A stretch of 64,000 nucleotides of DNA from Kineococcus gynurae (GCF_050871315.1 NZ_JBJLRE010000006.1), one strand, 5' to 3'; positions 1 to 9,680 are shown, counted from the first letter of the stretch. Made by a program: numbers and translations. Notes: generated by a model from the letters alone, not told the origin.

Positions 1-65
1 GGGACCGGGCGGCGCGGCGGGAGTTCGCGCTCGCGCACGCTGAGGAAACCGCGGGGGTCAACCAT
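1..65 (-). CDS. gltD: Glutamate synthase small subunit, N-terminus only (partial)
   Basis: Only the first 21 codons are inside the window. The reading starts at an ATG (complement of 63-65) and gives MVDPRGFLSVRER, the usual opening of GltD. GltD is the NADPH-dependent, FAD and iron-sulfur small subunit that feeds electrons to GltB. The start overlaps the gltB stop codon by 8 bases, so the two are translationally coupled. The rest of the gene lies beyond the window edge. The identity rests on this short N-terminus plus its position directly after gltB. Confidence 0.8.
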   Translation of the reverse strand, partial: MVDPRGFLSVRERELPPRRPV

Positions 66-3000
66 GAGAAACCTCCATGATGCGTTCGAGCACCGTCGCG
101 GAGTCCGGCTCCAGACCCTCGGCGACGGCCTTGGCCCGGACCTCCAGCACGCGGCGGTAGTCGCGCGGGACGATCGTGGTGAAGCGGGCGCGCGCCGCCC
201 CCCAGTCGGCCAGCAGCTTGGCCGCGACCGGGGAGTCGGTGTGCTCGCGGTGGGCCAGCAGCAGGTCGTGCACGCGCGCGGCGGTCTCGTCGTCGAGCTC
301 GACGAGGTCGACCATGTCGCGGTTGACGCGGTGCTCCTTGAGGTCCAGCACGTGGGCCAGACCACCGGACATGCCCGCGGCGATGTTGCGCCCGGCCCGG
401 CCGAGGATGACGACCTCGCCCCCGGTCATGTACTCCAGCGCGTGGTCGCCCACGCCCTCGACCACGGCGGTGGCCCCGGAGTTGCGCACGCAGAACCGTT
501 CGCCGACCTCGCCGCGCAGGAACATCCGTCCCGACGTCGCGCCGTAGCCGATGACGTTGCCGGCGACGATGTCGCGGTCCTTGCCGACCGCGGACCGGTC
601 GGGCCGGGCCACGATGGTGCCGCCCGACAACCCCTTGCCGACGTAGTCGTTGGTGTCGCCGTGCAGGCGCAGCGTGACGCCGCGGGGCAGGAAGGCCCCG
701 AGGGACTGCCCGCCGGACCCGGTGAGGGTCACGTCGATCGTGCCCTCGGGCAGACCGGCCTCGCCGTAGCGCTTGGTGACCTCGTGGCCGAGCAGCGTCC
801 CGACGGTGCGGTTGACGTTGCGGATCGGCACCTCGAAGGCCACCTTTTCCCCGCGCTCCAGCGCGTCGGCCGCCCGCTCGATGAGGACGTGGTCCAGCGC
901 CTTCTCCAGCCCGTGGTCCTGGGTCTGGGTGCAGCGCAGCGCCGAACCGTCGGGCGCCTCGACGGCGTGCAGGATCGGGGCGAGGTCCAGCCCGGAGGCC
1001 TTCCAGTGCGCCACGGCCCGCCGGGAGTCGAGCAGCTCGACGTGGCCGATGGCCTCCTCCAGCGAGCGGAACCCGAGGGAGGCGAGGTACTCCCGCACCT
1101 CCTGGGCCAGGAACTCGAAGAAGTTCACCAGGAATTCGGCCTGCCCGGTGAACCGGGCCCGCAGCTCGGGGTTCTGGGTGGCGACGCCGACCGGACAGGT
1201 GTCCAGCTGGCAGACGCGCATCATGATGCAACCGGCCACGACGAGCGGCGCGGTCGCGAAACCGAACTCCTCGGCGCCGAGCAGCGCCGCGATGACGACG
1301 TCGCGTCCGGTCTTGAGCTGGCCGTCCACCTGCACCGAGATGCGGTCGCGCAACCCGTTGAGGACCAGGGTCTGCTGGGTCTCGGCCAGGCCGAGCTCCC
1401 AGGGTCCCCCGGCGTGCTTGAGCGAGGTCAGCGGGGCCGCACCGGTCCCGCCGTCGTGCCCGGAGATCAGCACCACGTCGGCCTTGGCCTTGGACACGCC
1501 CGTCGCGACCGTCCCGACCCCGATCTCGGACACGAGCTTGACGTGCACGCGCGCCGCGGGGTTGGAGTTCTTGAGGTCGTGGATCAGCTGGGCCAGGTCC
1601 TCGATGGAGTAGATGTCGTGGTGCGGCGGCGGGGAGATGAGCCCGACGCCCGGCGTGGAGTGCCGGGTCTTGGCGATGTTCGGGTACACCTTGTGGCCGG
1701 GCAGCTGCCCGCCCTCACCGGGCTTGGCCCCCTGGGCGACCTTGATCTGCAGGTCGGTGGCCGACGTCAGGTAGTTGCTCGTGACGCCGAACCGCCCCGA
1801 GGCGATCTGCTTGACCTTCGAGGTGCGCTCGGGGTCGTAGAGGCGCTCGACGTCTTCGCCGCCCTCGCCGGAGTTCGAGCGCGCACCGAGGCGGTTCATC
1901 GCCACGGCCAGCACCTCGTGGGCCTCCTGCGAGATCGACCCGTAGCTCATCGCCCCGGTGGAGAAGCGCTTGACGATCTCCGAGACCGGCTCGACCTCGT
2001 CGACCGGGACCGGCTCGCGCACCCCCTTCTTGAGGGTCATCAGGCCGCGCAGCGTCATCAGCCGCTCGGACTGCTCGTCCACCCGCGCGGTGTACTGCCG
2101 GTAGACCTGCTCGTTGCGCGTGCGCGTCGAGTGCTGCAGCCGGAACACCGTCTCCGGGTCGAAGAGGTGCGGCTCGCCCTCGCGACGCCACTGGTACTCC
2201 CCGCCCGTCTCCAGCCGGCGGTGGGCGCGCTCCTGGCCCTCGGCCGGGTAGGCCACGCGGTGGCGACGGGCCACCTCCTCGGCCAGGACGTCCAGGCCGA
2301 CGCCGCCGAGGCGGGAGGTGGTCGCGGTGAAGTACTCGTCGACCAGGGTCTGCGAGAGCCCGATGGCCTCGAAGACCTGGGCCCCGCGGTAGGAGGCCAC
2401 GGTCGAGATGCCCATCTTGGACATGACCTTCAGGACGCCCTTGCCGAGCGCCTTGATGAGGTTCTTGACCGCGGTGTGCGCGTCGACCCCGGCGATGACG
2501 CCGTCGCGGACCAGGTCCTCGACGGTCTCCATGGCCAGGTAGGGGTTGATCGCGGCGGCGCCGTAGCCGATCAGCAGCGCGACGTGGTGCACCTCGCGCA
2601 CGTCCCCGGCCTCGACGATCAGCCCGACCTGCGAACGCAGCTTCTGGCGCACGAGGTGGTGGTGGACCGCGGAGGTGAGCAGCAGCGAGGGGATGGGCGC
2701 CAGGTCGGCGGTCGAGTCGCGGTCGGACAGCACGACGAAGACCGCGCCGTCGGCGATCGCGCGCGACACCTCGGCGCGGATCTCCTCGATCCGCCGGGCG
2801 AGCTCGGCCCCGCCCCCGGCGAGGCGGTAGAGCCCGCGGACGGTGTGGGTGGTGCGGCCCGGGTTCCGCCGGTCCCGGTCGACGTGGACGATCTTGGCCA
2901 GCTCGTCGTTGTCGATGACCGGGAAGGGCAGCACCAGCTGGTGGCAGTGCTGGGGGCTCTCCCCCAGGAAGTTCTGCTGCGGGCCCGCGATGGTGACCAG

Positions 3001-4641
3001 CGAGGTCACCAGCTCCTCGCGGATCGCGTCCAGCGGCGGGTTGGTCACCTGCGCGAACAGCTGGGAGAAGTAGTCGAAGAGCAGCCGGGGACGCTCGGAG
3101 AGCACCGCCAGGGGGGTGTCGGAGCCCATCGACCCGATCGGCTCGGCCGCGGCGCGGGCCATCGGCGCGAGGATGAGCCGCAGCTCCTCCTCGGTGTAGC
3201 CGAAGGTCTGCTGACGACGGGCCACGGAGGCGTGGGTGTGCACGATGTGCTCGCGCGGAGGCAGGTCGGCGAGGTGCACGACCTCCTTGAGCCACTCCGC
3301 GTAGGGCTGCCGGGCGGCGAGCTCGGACTTGATCTCCTCGTCGTCGATGATCCGGCCGCGCGCGGTGTCCACGAGGAACATCCGTCCGGGCTGCACCCGG
3401 CCGCGCTGCACCACCGAGGCCGGGTCGAGGTCGAGCACGCCGACCTCGGAGGCCAGCACGACGAGACCCTCGTCGGTCACCCAGTAGCGCGAGGGGCGCA
3501 GGCCGTTGCGGTCGAGGACCCCGCCGATGACGGTGCCGTCGGTGAAGACGAGGTTGGCCGGACCGTCCCAGGCCTCGGAGAACATCGAGTGGAACTCGTA
3601 GAAGGCCCGGCGGGCCGGGTCCATCTCGGTGTGGTTCTCCCAGGCCTCCGGGATCATCATCAGCACGGCGTGCGGCAGCGAGCGGCCGGCGAGGTGCAGC
3701 AGCTCCAGGACCTCGTCGAAGCTGGCCGAGTCCGACCCGGTGGTGCCGTTGATCGGCGCCAGCCGCTGCACGTCGCCCGGGATGAGCGGCGTGCTCATGG
3801 TCGACTCGCGCGCGGTCATCCAGTTCCGGTTGCCCTTGACCGTGTTGATCTCGCCGTTGTGGGCGATGGTCCGGAAGGGGTGGGCCAGCGGCCAGCTCGG
3901 GAACGTGTTGGTCGAGAAGCGCGAGTGGACGATCGCGAGCTCGGTCGCGAAACGGCGGTCGGACAGGTCGGGGAAGAACGGCTCGAGCTGCCCGGTGGTC
4001 AGCATCCCCTTGTAGACGATCGTCCGCGCCGACAGCGACGGGAAGTAGACGCCCAGGTCGCGCTCGGCCCGCTTGCGCAGCGGGTAGACCCGGCGGTCGA
4101 GGTCCAACCCGCTCGCCCCGGCGCCCTCACCGGCGCCCGCGACGAAGAGCTGGGCGAAGTGCGGCATGCAGGCGCGCGCCTGGCTGCCGACGAGGTCGAC
4201 GGTGGCCGGCACGTCGCGCCACCCCAGCACCTCGAGGGACTCCTCGGCGGCGAGGCGCTCGATCCCGGCCACGGTCTCGGCCCGCTCGGTCTCGTCGAGG
4301 GGCAGGAACGCGAACCCGGCCGCGTAGGACCCGGCCGCGGGCAGCTCGAAGTCGACGACGCCGCGGAAGAAGGCGTCGGGCAGCTGGGTGAGGATCCCGG
4401 CGCCGTCGCCCGTGTTCGTCTCGGCCCCCACCGCACCGCGGTGGTCGAGGTTGCGCAGCGCGGTCAGCGCGTGCTCGACGATGTCGTGGCCGGGTTCGCC
4501 CCGCATGGTGGCGACGAAGGCGACACCGCAGGCGTCCTTCTCCTGGCTGGGGTCGTAGAGACCCTGCTTGGCCGGAAGGCTGGAGAACAACGGCTGCGTG
4601 GGCGAGGGAATCACCTCAGGGGCTTGCGACATCGGGTGCAC
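58..4641 (-). CDS. gltB: Glutamate synthase large subunit
   Basis: Large subunit of NADPH-dependent glutamate synthase, which makes two glutamates from glutamine and 2-oxoglutarate in cytoplasmic ammonia assimilation. At 1527 aa it has the normal family length. Domains in order are a class II glutamine amidotransferase whose nucleophile is Cys38 (DACGVAF) exposed by propeptide removal, a central linker domain, the FMN/2-oxoglutarate synthase barrel, and the C-terminal beta-helix (GXGXG) domain. The 3Fe-4S ligands are visible near residues 1133-1144 as CIMMRVCQLDTC. A second in-frame Met at residue 4 is an alternative start. It is followed by gltD with an 8-base overlap. About 155 bp separate its start from the lgt stop, and that gap must hold the promoter. 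Confidence 0.97.
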   Translation of the reverse strand: MHPMSQAPEVIPSPTQPLFSSLPAKQGLYDPSQEKDACGVAFVATMRGEPGHDIVEHALTALRNLDHRGAVGAETNTGDGAGILTQLPDAFFRGVVDFELPAAGSYAAGFAFLPLDETERAETVAGIERLAAEESLEVLGWRDVPATVDLVGSQARACMPHFAQLFVAGAGEGAGASGLDLDRRVYPLRKRAERDLGVYFPSLSARTIVYKGMLTTGQLEPFFPDLSDRRFATELAIVHSRFSTNTFPSWPLAHPFRTIAHNGEINTVKGNRNWMTARESTMSTPLIPGDVQRLAPINGTTGSDSASFDEVLELLHLAGRSLPHAVLMMIPEAWENHTEMDPARRAFYEFHSMFSEAWDGPANLVFTDGTVIGGVLDRNGLRPSRYWVTDEGLVVLASEVGVLDLDPASVVQRGRVQPGRMFLVDTARGRIIDDEEIKSELAARQPYAEWLKEVVHLADLPPREHIVHTHASVARRQQTFGYTEEELRLILAPMARAAAEPIGSMGSDTPLAVLSERPRLLFDYFSQLFAQVTNPPLDAIREELVTSLVTIAGPQQNFLGESPQHCHQLVLPFPVIDNDELAKIVHVDRDRRNPGRTTHTVRGLYRLAGGGAELARRIEEIRAEVSRAIADGAVFVVLSDRDSTADLAPIPSLLLTSAVHHHLVRQKLRSQVGLIVEAGDVREVHHVALLIGYGAAAINPYLAMETVEDLVRDGVIAGVDAHTAVKNLIKALGKGVLKVMSKMGISTVASYRGAQVFEAIGLSQTLVDEYFTATTSRLGGVGLDVLAEEVARRHRVAYPAEGQERAHRRLETGGEYQWRREGEPHLFDPETVFRLQHSTRTRNEQVYRQYTARVDEQSERLMTLRGLMTLKKGVREPVPVDEVEPVSEIVKRFSTGAMSYGSISQEAHEVLAVAMNRLGARSNSGEGGEDVERLYDPERTSKVKQIASGRFGVTSNYLTSATDLQIKVAQGAKPGEGGQLPGHKVYPNIAKTRHSTPGVGLISPPPHHDIYSIEDLAQLIHDLKNSNPAARVHVKLVSEIGVGTVATGVSKAKADVVLISGHDGGTGAAPLTSLKHAGGPWELGLAETQQTLVLNGLRDRISVQVDGQLKTGRDVVIAALLGAEEFGFATAPLVVAGCIMMRVCQLDTCPVGVATQNPELRARFTGQAEFLVNFFEFLAQEVREYLASLGFRSLEEAIGHVELLDSRRAVAHWKASGLDLAPILHAVEAPDGSALRCTQTQDHGLEKALDHVLIERAADALERGEKVAFEVPIRNVNRTVGTLLGHEVTKRYGEAGLPEGTIDVTLTGSGGQSLGAFLPRGVTLRLHGDTNDYVGKGLSGGTIVARPDRSAVGKDRDIVAGNVIGYGATSGRMFLRGEVGERFCVRNSGATAVVEGVGDHALEYMTGGEVVILGRAGRNIAAGMSGGLAHVLDLKEHRVNRDMVDLVELDDETAARVHDLLLAHREHTDSPVAAKLLADWGAARARFTTIVPRDYRRVLEVRAKAVAEGLEPDSATVLERIMEVSHG

Positions 4642-4750
4642 CGTCCTCGGGGGGAGATCGCGACGACCTCGGTGGACAGAGGGGTCTCACGGGAAGCCGC
4701 GGGGCGACGGCGGCCCGCGACTGCGCTCACTGTAATGCGGTCAGGACCTC

Positions 4751-4797
4751 GTGATGTTCACCTGGGCATCACAAGGACGTCACGTACGTCACGTGAC
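4751..4797. promoter_or_regulatory. Dyad and ACGTCACGT repeats upstream of gltB
   Basis: The 155-bp gap between gltB and lgt contains an interrupted palindrome, GTGATG (4751-4756) and CATCAC (4767-4772). It is followed by two copies of ACGTCACGT in 4777-4797, which run up to the lgt stop codon. On the gltB strand a TACAGT hexamer lies between this block and the gene and could be a -10 element. The arrangement looks like an operator region for a nitrogen regulator, but it does not match the GlnR box closely enough to name one. Confidence 0.3.
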
Positions 4798-5816
4798 TAC
4801 TCCGACGAACCCGGGGATCTCCTGGCACTCTCATCGGCGGACCGTTCCGTCCCGCTCACCGTGGGTGATTCGGTCGGACCGGCGTCGCCCCCGTCGCGCT
4901 CGTGGGCGTCCGGGGACGAGTCCGAGGATAACCGCCCCGGGAGCACGAGTTCGTCCATCGGCAGCGGAAGATCCCCCGTCCGCGCCCCGTGACGGCGCCG
5001 GGAGACCACGAAGGCCACGAAGCCGGCGACCAGGACGAGGCCGCTGACCCAGGTGTTGACCCGCAGGCCGAGGATCAGGGTCGCGGTGTCGGAGCGGAGC
5101 AGCTCGAAGAAGAACCGGCCCAGGCAGTACAGCCCGACGTAGAGGGCCATGACCTGCCCCCGGTGCAGCCGCAGCCGCCGGTCGAGCACGATCAGGACGG
5201 CGGCGACCGCCAGGCACCACAGGGACTCGTAGAGGAACGTGGGCTGGAAGACGCCCCGGACGACCGGGTTGCCGGCGGCGTCGAGCACCGCCCGCCCCTC
5301 CGATCCGTCCCACTGGTGGATGGTCAGGCCCCAGGGGACGTCGGTGGGCCGCCCGTAGAGCTCGTTGTTGAACCAGTTGCCCCAGCGGCCGAGCGCCTGG
5401 GCGATCAGCAGGCCGGGCGCGATGGCGTCGGCGAACGCCGACAGCCGCACCCCGGCGCGACGCGCCCCGATCCAGGCACCGAGCGCGCCGAGCGCGATCG
5501 CCCCCCAGATGCCCAGCCCGCCGTCCCAGATCGCGAAGGCGCGCCAGGGGTCCCCACCCTCGCCGAAGTAGGCCTGGGGCGAGGAGATCACGTGGTAGAG
5601 CCGCGCCCCCACGACCCCGAGCGGGACCGCCCAGGTGACGATGTCCAGCGTCACGTCGGGGCGCCCGCCCCGGGCCCGCCAGCGCCGCTCGGTCAGCCAG
5701 ACCCCCACGACGATGCCCGCGATGATGCACAGCGCGTAGGCGCGCACGGGCAGCGGGCCCAGGTGCCAGACGGCGACGGTCGGGCTCGGGATCGTCCCGG
5801 CCAGGGCCGTGATCAC
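4797..5816 (-). CDS. lgt: Prolipoprotein diacylglyceryl transferase
   Basis: Integral membrane enzyme that transfers diacylglycerol from phosphatidylglycerol to the lipobox cysteine of prelipoproteins, the first step of lipoprotein maturation. The protein (339 aa) has about seven membrane segments and the Lgt signature GRWGNWFNNELYGRP near residues 142-156, with the conserved Arg and Asn. After the last membrane span (about residue 272) there is a hydrophilic, Ser/Asp/Arg-rich cytoplasmic tail of some 65 residues, a common actinobacterial extension. It starts with GTG inside a GTGA overlap with the upstream thioredoxin-fold gene, so it is coupled to the trp-region operon. Confidence 0.96.
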   Translation of the reverse strand: MITALAGTIPSPTVAVWHLGPLPVRAYALCIIAGIVVGVWLTERRWRARGGRPDVTLDIVTWAVPLGVVGARLYHVISSPQAYFGEGGDPWRAFAIWDGGLGIWGAIALGALGAWIGARRAGVRLSAFADAIAPGLLIAQALGRWGNWFNNELYGRPTDVPWGLTIHQWDGSEGRAVLDAAGNPVVRGVFQPTFLYESLWCLAVAAVLIVLDRRLRLHRGQVMALYVGLYCLGRFFFELLRSDTATLILGLRVNTWVSGLVLVAGFVAFVVSRRRHGARTGDLPLPMDELVLPGRLSSDSSPDAHERDGGDAGPTESPTVSGTERSADESARRSPGSSE

Positions 5817-6703
5817 GACGCCGACGGGGTCGGTGTGGCCGCCGTGCCCGTGGCCCCGCCGGTGACGGTGCCGCCCGCGGCCGCGACGGCCTGCCGCAGG
5901 TTGTCCGGGGCCTGCGCCGACAGCAGCTGGTCGGAGGGGATCGTGGTCGGCTCACCGCCCCCGGCCGGGGTGACCCGGACGGTGGGCGTGCCCTGGACGC
6001 CCTGCGCGTCCATCGTCGCCTCGACCCGGTCCACGTAGGCCTCGAAGACCCGGTCCTGGACCTGCGAGCGCCACTTCGCCAGGTCGGGGACCTGCGCCTG
6101 CCGGGCGTAGTCCTCGAGCTGGTCCAGCGTGTAGCCGGTCCCCTCCTCGGCGGGCTGGTTGGCGTAGACCACCTTGGTGTACTCGGCCAGCCGACCCTGC
6201 TCGCTGGCGGCCGCGGCCCCCTCGGCGGCCATCTGCGAGGCCTCGTTGCCGAAGCGGTCGTCCAGGAAGGTCAGGGTGTGCACGACCACGCGGGCCGAAC
6301 CCGAGGAGGCCAGTTCGACGTAGGCGTCGCCCCCGGTCTCCTCGAAGCGCTTGCAGACCGGGCACTGGTAGTCCAGCCACACGTCGAGCGTGGGGGCGGC
6401 GCCCGCGGCGGGACTGCCGGGCAGGACCATGCCGCCGTCGGTGGAGGCGGCCGCCGCGGGGGCGGCCCCGTCGCCCGCGTCGCCGCCGCGGTTCTGCACG
6501 ATCAGCACGGTGACGACCGCGACCAGGGCGACCACGACGAGCGTCGCGACCGTGATCAGCGTGACCTTGCGGCGGCGCTCGGCCGCCTTCTCCCGCTGGC
6601 GCAGGGCGGCGGCCTTGGCCGCCCGGGCCTCGCGGGCGTCGACCGCCTGCGCCTGCTGCTGGTTCGCGACCGCCGGGTTGCCCGAGCGCGACCTCTTCGC
6701 CAT
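5813..6703 (-). CDS. Membrane-anchored DsbA/thioredoxin-fold disulfide oxidoreductase
   Basis: This 296-aa protein has a basic, Ala-rich cytoplasmic N-terminus (residues 1-46), one membrane anchor (about 47-69) and an extracytoplasmic DsbA-like thioredoxin domain. Its active site is C114-P-V-C117 in DYQCPVCKRF, followed by the usual insertion helices and a GTPTVRV segment containing the cis-proline. It probably forms or isomerises disulfides in exported proteins. The start ATG is chosen because it overlaps the trpA stop by one base; the same frame stays open upstream but only within trpA. It sits between trpA and lgt, a placement seen in other actinobacteria. The partner that reoxidises it (VKOR or DsbB type) is not in the window. 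Confidence 0.88.
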   Translation of the reverse strand: MAKRSRSGNPAVANQQQAQAVDAREARAAKAAALRQREKAAERRRKVTLITVATLVVVALVAVVTVLIVQNRGGDAGDGAAPAAAASTDGGMVLPGSPAAGAAPTLDVWLDYQCPVCKRFEETGGDAYVELASSGSARVVVHTLTFLDDRFGNEASQMAAEGAAAASEQGRLAEYTKVVYANQPAEEGTGYTLDQLEDYARQAQVPDLAKWRSQVQDRVFEAYVDRVEATMDAQGVQGTPTVRVTPAGGGEPTTIPSDQLLSAQAPDNLRQAVAAAGGTVTGGATGTAATPTPSAS

Positions 6704-7557
6704 CAGCGGTCCCGGATCCCGGCCGAGAGGCGGGCGGCGAGCTCGCCCACCGCACGCACCCCGGCGGCCGGGTCGTCGGCCTCGAGCATCCGCGCCACGA
6801 AGGCCGAGCCGACGATGACCCCGTCGGCGTAGGCGGCGACCTCGCCGGCCTGCTCCGGGGTGGACACGCCGAGACCCACGCAGACGCGCTCCGCCCCGGC
6901 GGCGCGGGTGCGCTCGACCAGCCCGCGGGCCCCGGCCCCGACGCTGGCCCGGGCACCGGTGACCCCCATCAGCGAGGCCGCGTAGACGAAACCGCGGGAG
7001 GCGGCCGAGGTCATCGCCAGACGCTTCTCGGTGGAGCTGGGGGCGACGAGGAAGACCTTGTCGAGGTCGCGCTCGTCGGCGGCGGCGACCCATTCGGCCG
7101 CCTCGTCGGGGATGAGGTCGGGGGTGATGAGCCCCGCGCCCCCGGCGTCGGCCAGGTCGGCGGCGAAACGGGCCACGCCGTAGCGGTCCACCGGCGGCCA
7201 GTAGGTCATGACCAGGGTGGCGGCCCCCGTGGCCGCGACGGCCTCGACGGCGCGCAGCACGTCGGTCGGCCGGGTGCCCCGCGCGCGGGCCACGTCCACG
7301 GCCTGCTGGATGGTCGGGCCGTCCATGGTCGGGTCGGAGTAGGGCAGTCCGAGCTCGATGATGTCGGCGCCGCCGTCGACGGCCGCCCGGGCCGCCTCGA
7401 CCGAGGTCGCGACGTCGGGGAAACCGACCGGCAGGTAGGCGACCAGCGCGGCCCGGCCCTCGGCGCGGGCGGCGTCGACCGCCTGCCCGGCCGTGCGGCG
7501 GGCGGGTCGCCCGGTCCCGTTCGCGGTCGTGTCGTTCTCGGGCACGGTGCTCACCAT
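6703..7557 (-). CDS. trpA: Tryptophan synthase alpha subunit
   Basis: Cleaves indole-3-glycerol phosphate to indole and glyceraldehyde-3-phosphate and passes indole to TrpB. The 284-aa TIM barrel has the catalytic glutamate at E68 (IIELGLPYSDP) and the second acid at D79 (MDGPTIQ), matching E49 and D60 of the enterobacterial enzyme. The phosphate-binding segment near GVSTPEQAGE is also visible. The ATG start overlaps the trpB stop by seven bases. The N-terminus carries an extra Thr/Arg-rich stretch of about 20 residues before the barrel. The frame is open well upstream, but that part is a shadow of trpB. Confidence 0.96.
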   Translation of the reverse strand: MVSTVPENDTTANGTGRPARRTAGQAVDAARAEGRAALVAYLPVGFPDVATSVEAARAAVDGGADIIELGLPYSDPTMDGPTIQQAVDVARARGTRPTDVLRAVEAVAATGAATLVMTYWPPVDRYGVARFAADLADAGGAGLITPDLIPDEAAEWVAAADERDLDKVFLVAPSSTEKRLAMTSAASRGFVYAASLMGVTGARASVGAGARGLVERTRAAGAERVCVGLGVSTPEQAGEVAAYADGVIVGSAFVARMLEADDPAAGVRAVGELAARLSAGIRDR

Positions 7558-8840
7558 CCGGACGCCTCGGTCTCTGCGGGGGGCTCGGAGACCCGTTCGA
7601 CCTCCGAGGCGACCAGGTCGGCGTCGCTGACCAGGCCGAACCAGCGCGCGGCGGTGTCGACGTCCTTGTCGCCGCGCCCGGACAGGTTGACGAGCACCAG
7701 GCCCTCGGGGCCCAGCTCGCGGGCGACCCCGAGGGCCCCGGCGAGGGCGTGGGCGCTCTCGATCGCGGGGATGATCCCCTCGGTCCGGCACAGACGACGG
7801 AAGGCGTCCATGGCCTGGGCGTCGGTGATCGAGCGGTACTCGGCGCGGTGCGAGGCCCCCAACCAGGCGTGCTCGGGGCCGACGCCGGGGTAGTCCAGCC
7901 CGGCCGAGATCGAGTGCGACTCGACCGTCTGGCCGTCCTCGTCCTGCAGCACGTAGCTGCGGGCGCCCTGGAAGACCCCGGTACCGCCGCCGCTGATCGA
8001 GGAGGCGTGCCGCCCGGTCTCGATGCCGTCGCCGCCGGCCTCGAAGCCGTAGAGGGCGACGTCGGCGTCGTCGAGGAACGCGTGGAAGATCCCGATGGCG
8101 TTCGACCCGCCGCCGACGCAGGCGCAGACCGCGTCGGGCAGGCGCCCCGTGAGGGCCTGGACCTGCTCGCGCGCCTCCAGCCCGATGATCCGCTGGTAGT
8201 CGCGGACCAGGACCGGGAAGGGGTGCGGTCCGGCGACCGTCCCGAAGATGTAGTGGGTGTCGTCGACGGTGGCCACCCAGTCGCGGAACGCCTCGTTGAC
8301 GGCGTCCTTGAGCGTGCGGCTGCCCGCGGTCACCGGGACCACGGTGGCGCCGAGCAGACGCATCCGGGCGACGTTCAGCGCCTGGCGCCGGGTGTCCTCC
8401 TCGCCCATGTAGATGACGCACTCCAGCCCCATCAGGGCGGCCGCGGTGGCGGTGGCGACCCCGTGCTGACCGGCGCCGGTCTCGGCGATGACGCGCTTCT
8501 TGCCCATCCGCCGGGTCAGCAGCGCCTGGCCGAGCACGTTGTTGATCTTGTGCGAGCCGGTGTGGTTGAGGTCCTCGCGCTTGAGCAGGACGCGGGCGGC
8601 CCGGGGGCCGGCCTCGGCGGCGAAGCGGGGGACCTCGGTGATGATGCTGGGGCGGCCCGAGTAGGTGCGGTGCAGTTCGGCCAGCTCGGCCAGGAACCCC
8701 TCGTCGGCCATCGCCGCCCGATGGGCGGCGTCGATCTCGTCGAGGGCCGCCACGAGCGCCTCGGGGACGAAGCGGCCGCCGAAGGCGCCGAAGTAGGGGC
8801 CGCGCTCGTCCTGCAGGGAGGGGGCGGTCGGGGTGGTCAC
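7551..8840 (-). CDS. trpB: Tryptophan synthase beta subunit
   Basis: PLP enzyme that condenses indole with serine to give tryptophan. It has 429 aa, the standard TrpB1 length. The PLP-binding lysine is K98 in HTGSHKIN, the glycine-rich phosphate loop is GGGSNAIG, and the AETGAGQHG signature is intact. It lies 15 bp downstream of trpC and overlaps trpA by seven bases, so trpC-trpB-trpA form one translation-coupled unit. The C-terminus extends about 30 acidic residues past the usual end. Confidence 0.97.
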   Translation of the reverse strand: MTTPTAPSLQDERGPYFGAFGGRFVPEALVAALDEIDAAHRAAMADEGFLAELAELHRTYSGRPSIITEVPRFAAEAGPRAARVLLKREDLNHTGSHKINNVLGQALLTRRMGKKRVIAETGAGQHGVATATAAALMGLECVIYMGEEDTRRQALNVARMRLLGATVVPVTAGSRTLKDAVNEAFRDWVATVDDTHYIFGTVAGPHPFPVLVRDYQRIIGLEAREQVQALTGRLPDAVCACVGGGSNAIGIFHAFLDDADVALYGFEAGGDGIETGRHASSISGGGTGVFQGARSYVLQDEDGQTVESHSISAGLDYPGVGPEHAWLGASHRAEYRSITDAQAMDAFRRLCRTEGIIPAIESAHALAGALGVARELGPEGLVLVNLSGRGDKDVDTAARWFGLVSDADLVASEVERVSEPPAETEASGW

Positions 8841-8855
8841 GGTGGCTCTCCAGAC

Positions 8856-9680
8856 TCAGGGACGGACGGCTTGCACGGCCGGGTGGGCCCCGGCGGCCAC
8901 GAGGTCGGCCACGGCCCGGCGGGGGTCGGCCCCCTTGACCAGGCTCTCGCCGACCAGGACGGCGTCGGCGCCCGAGCGGGCGTAGTCGACGACCTCGCGC
9001 GGCCCGGAGACGCCGGACTCCGCGACCCGGATCACGTGGTCGGGGATGAGCGGCGCGAGTGCGTGGAAGGTGTTCGTGTCGACCTCGAGGGTCTTCAGGT
9101 TGCGGTTGTTGACGCCGATGACGCGGGCCTCGGCGGCCAGGGCCCGCTCGATCTCCTCGGCGTCGTGCACCTCGACCAGGGCGGTCATGCCCAGCGAGTG
9201 GGTGCGCTCGATGAGCGAGACCAGCGCGTCCTGCTCCAGGGCGGCCACGATGAGGAGCACCACGTCGGCGCCCCAGGCCCGGGCCTCCCAGAGCTGGTAG
9301 CTGGAGACCACGAAGTCCTTGCGCAGCACCGGGACGTCCACCGCGCAGCGCACGGCCCGCAGGTCCTCCAGGCTGCCGCCGAACCGCCGCTGCTCGGTCA
9401 GGACGCTGATGACGCTCGCGCCGCCGGCCTCGTACTGGGCCGCGAGGGCCGCCGGGTCGGGGATGTCGGCCAGCTCGCCCTTGGAGGGGCTCTTGCGCTT
9501 GACCTCGGCGATGACCTTGACGCCGCGCTGCTCCTCCTCGCGGGGCCGCAGCAGCGGGATCGCGTCTTTGGCCGGCACCTGCCGGTGGGCGCGCTCCTTC
9601 AGCTCCTCCAGGGAGGTGCGTTCGCGGCGGGCCGCCATGTCTTCGCGGACCCCGGCCAGGATGTCGTCGAGCACCGTCAC
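8856..9680 (-). CDS. trpC: Indole-3-glycerol phosphate synthase
   Basis: Closes the indole ring from CdRP in tryptophan biosynthesis. The 274-aa barrel shows the catalytic lysine region KVIAEVKRKSPSKG, the second lysine in LRKDFVV, and the C-terminal glutamate and phosphate loop AESGVSGPREV and LVGESLV. It is a stand-alone TrpC with no TrpF fusion. It starts the trpC-trpB-trpA run. About 86 bp separate it from the upstream HGxxG membrane protein. No trp attenuator leader peptide was recognised in that gap. Confidence 0.96.
   Translation of the reverse strand: MTVLDDILAGVREDMAARRERTSLEELKERAHRQVPAKDAIPLLRPREEEQRGVKVIAEVKRKSPSKGELADIPDPAALAAQYEAGGASVISVLTEQRRFGGSLEDLRAVRCAVDVPVLRKDFVVSSYQLWEARAWGADVVLLIVAALEQDALVSLIERTHSLGMTALVEVHDAEEIERALAAEARVIGVNNRNLKTLEVDTNTFHALAPLIPDHVIRVAESGVSGPREVVDYARSGADAVLVGESLVKGADPRRAVADLVAAGAHPAVQAVRP

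Noticed and set aside
64..4992. A very long open frame on the plus strand opposite gltB
   Set aside because: It is a GC-driven shadow of gltB with Arg/Val/His-rich sequence and no family motif; gltB on the minus strand is unambiguous.
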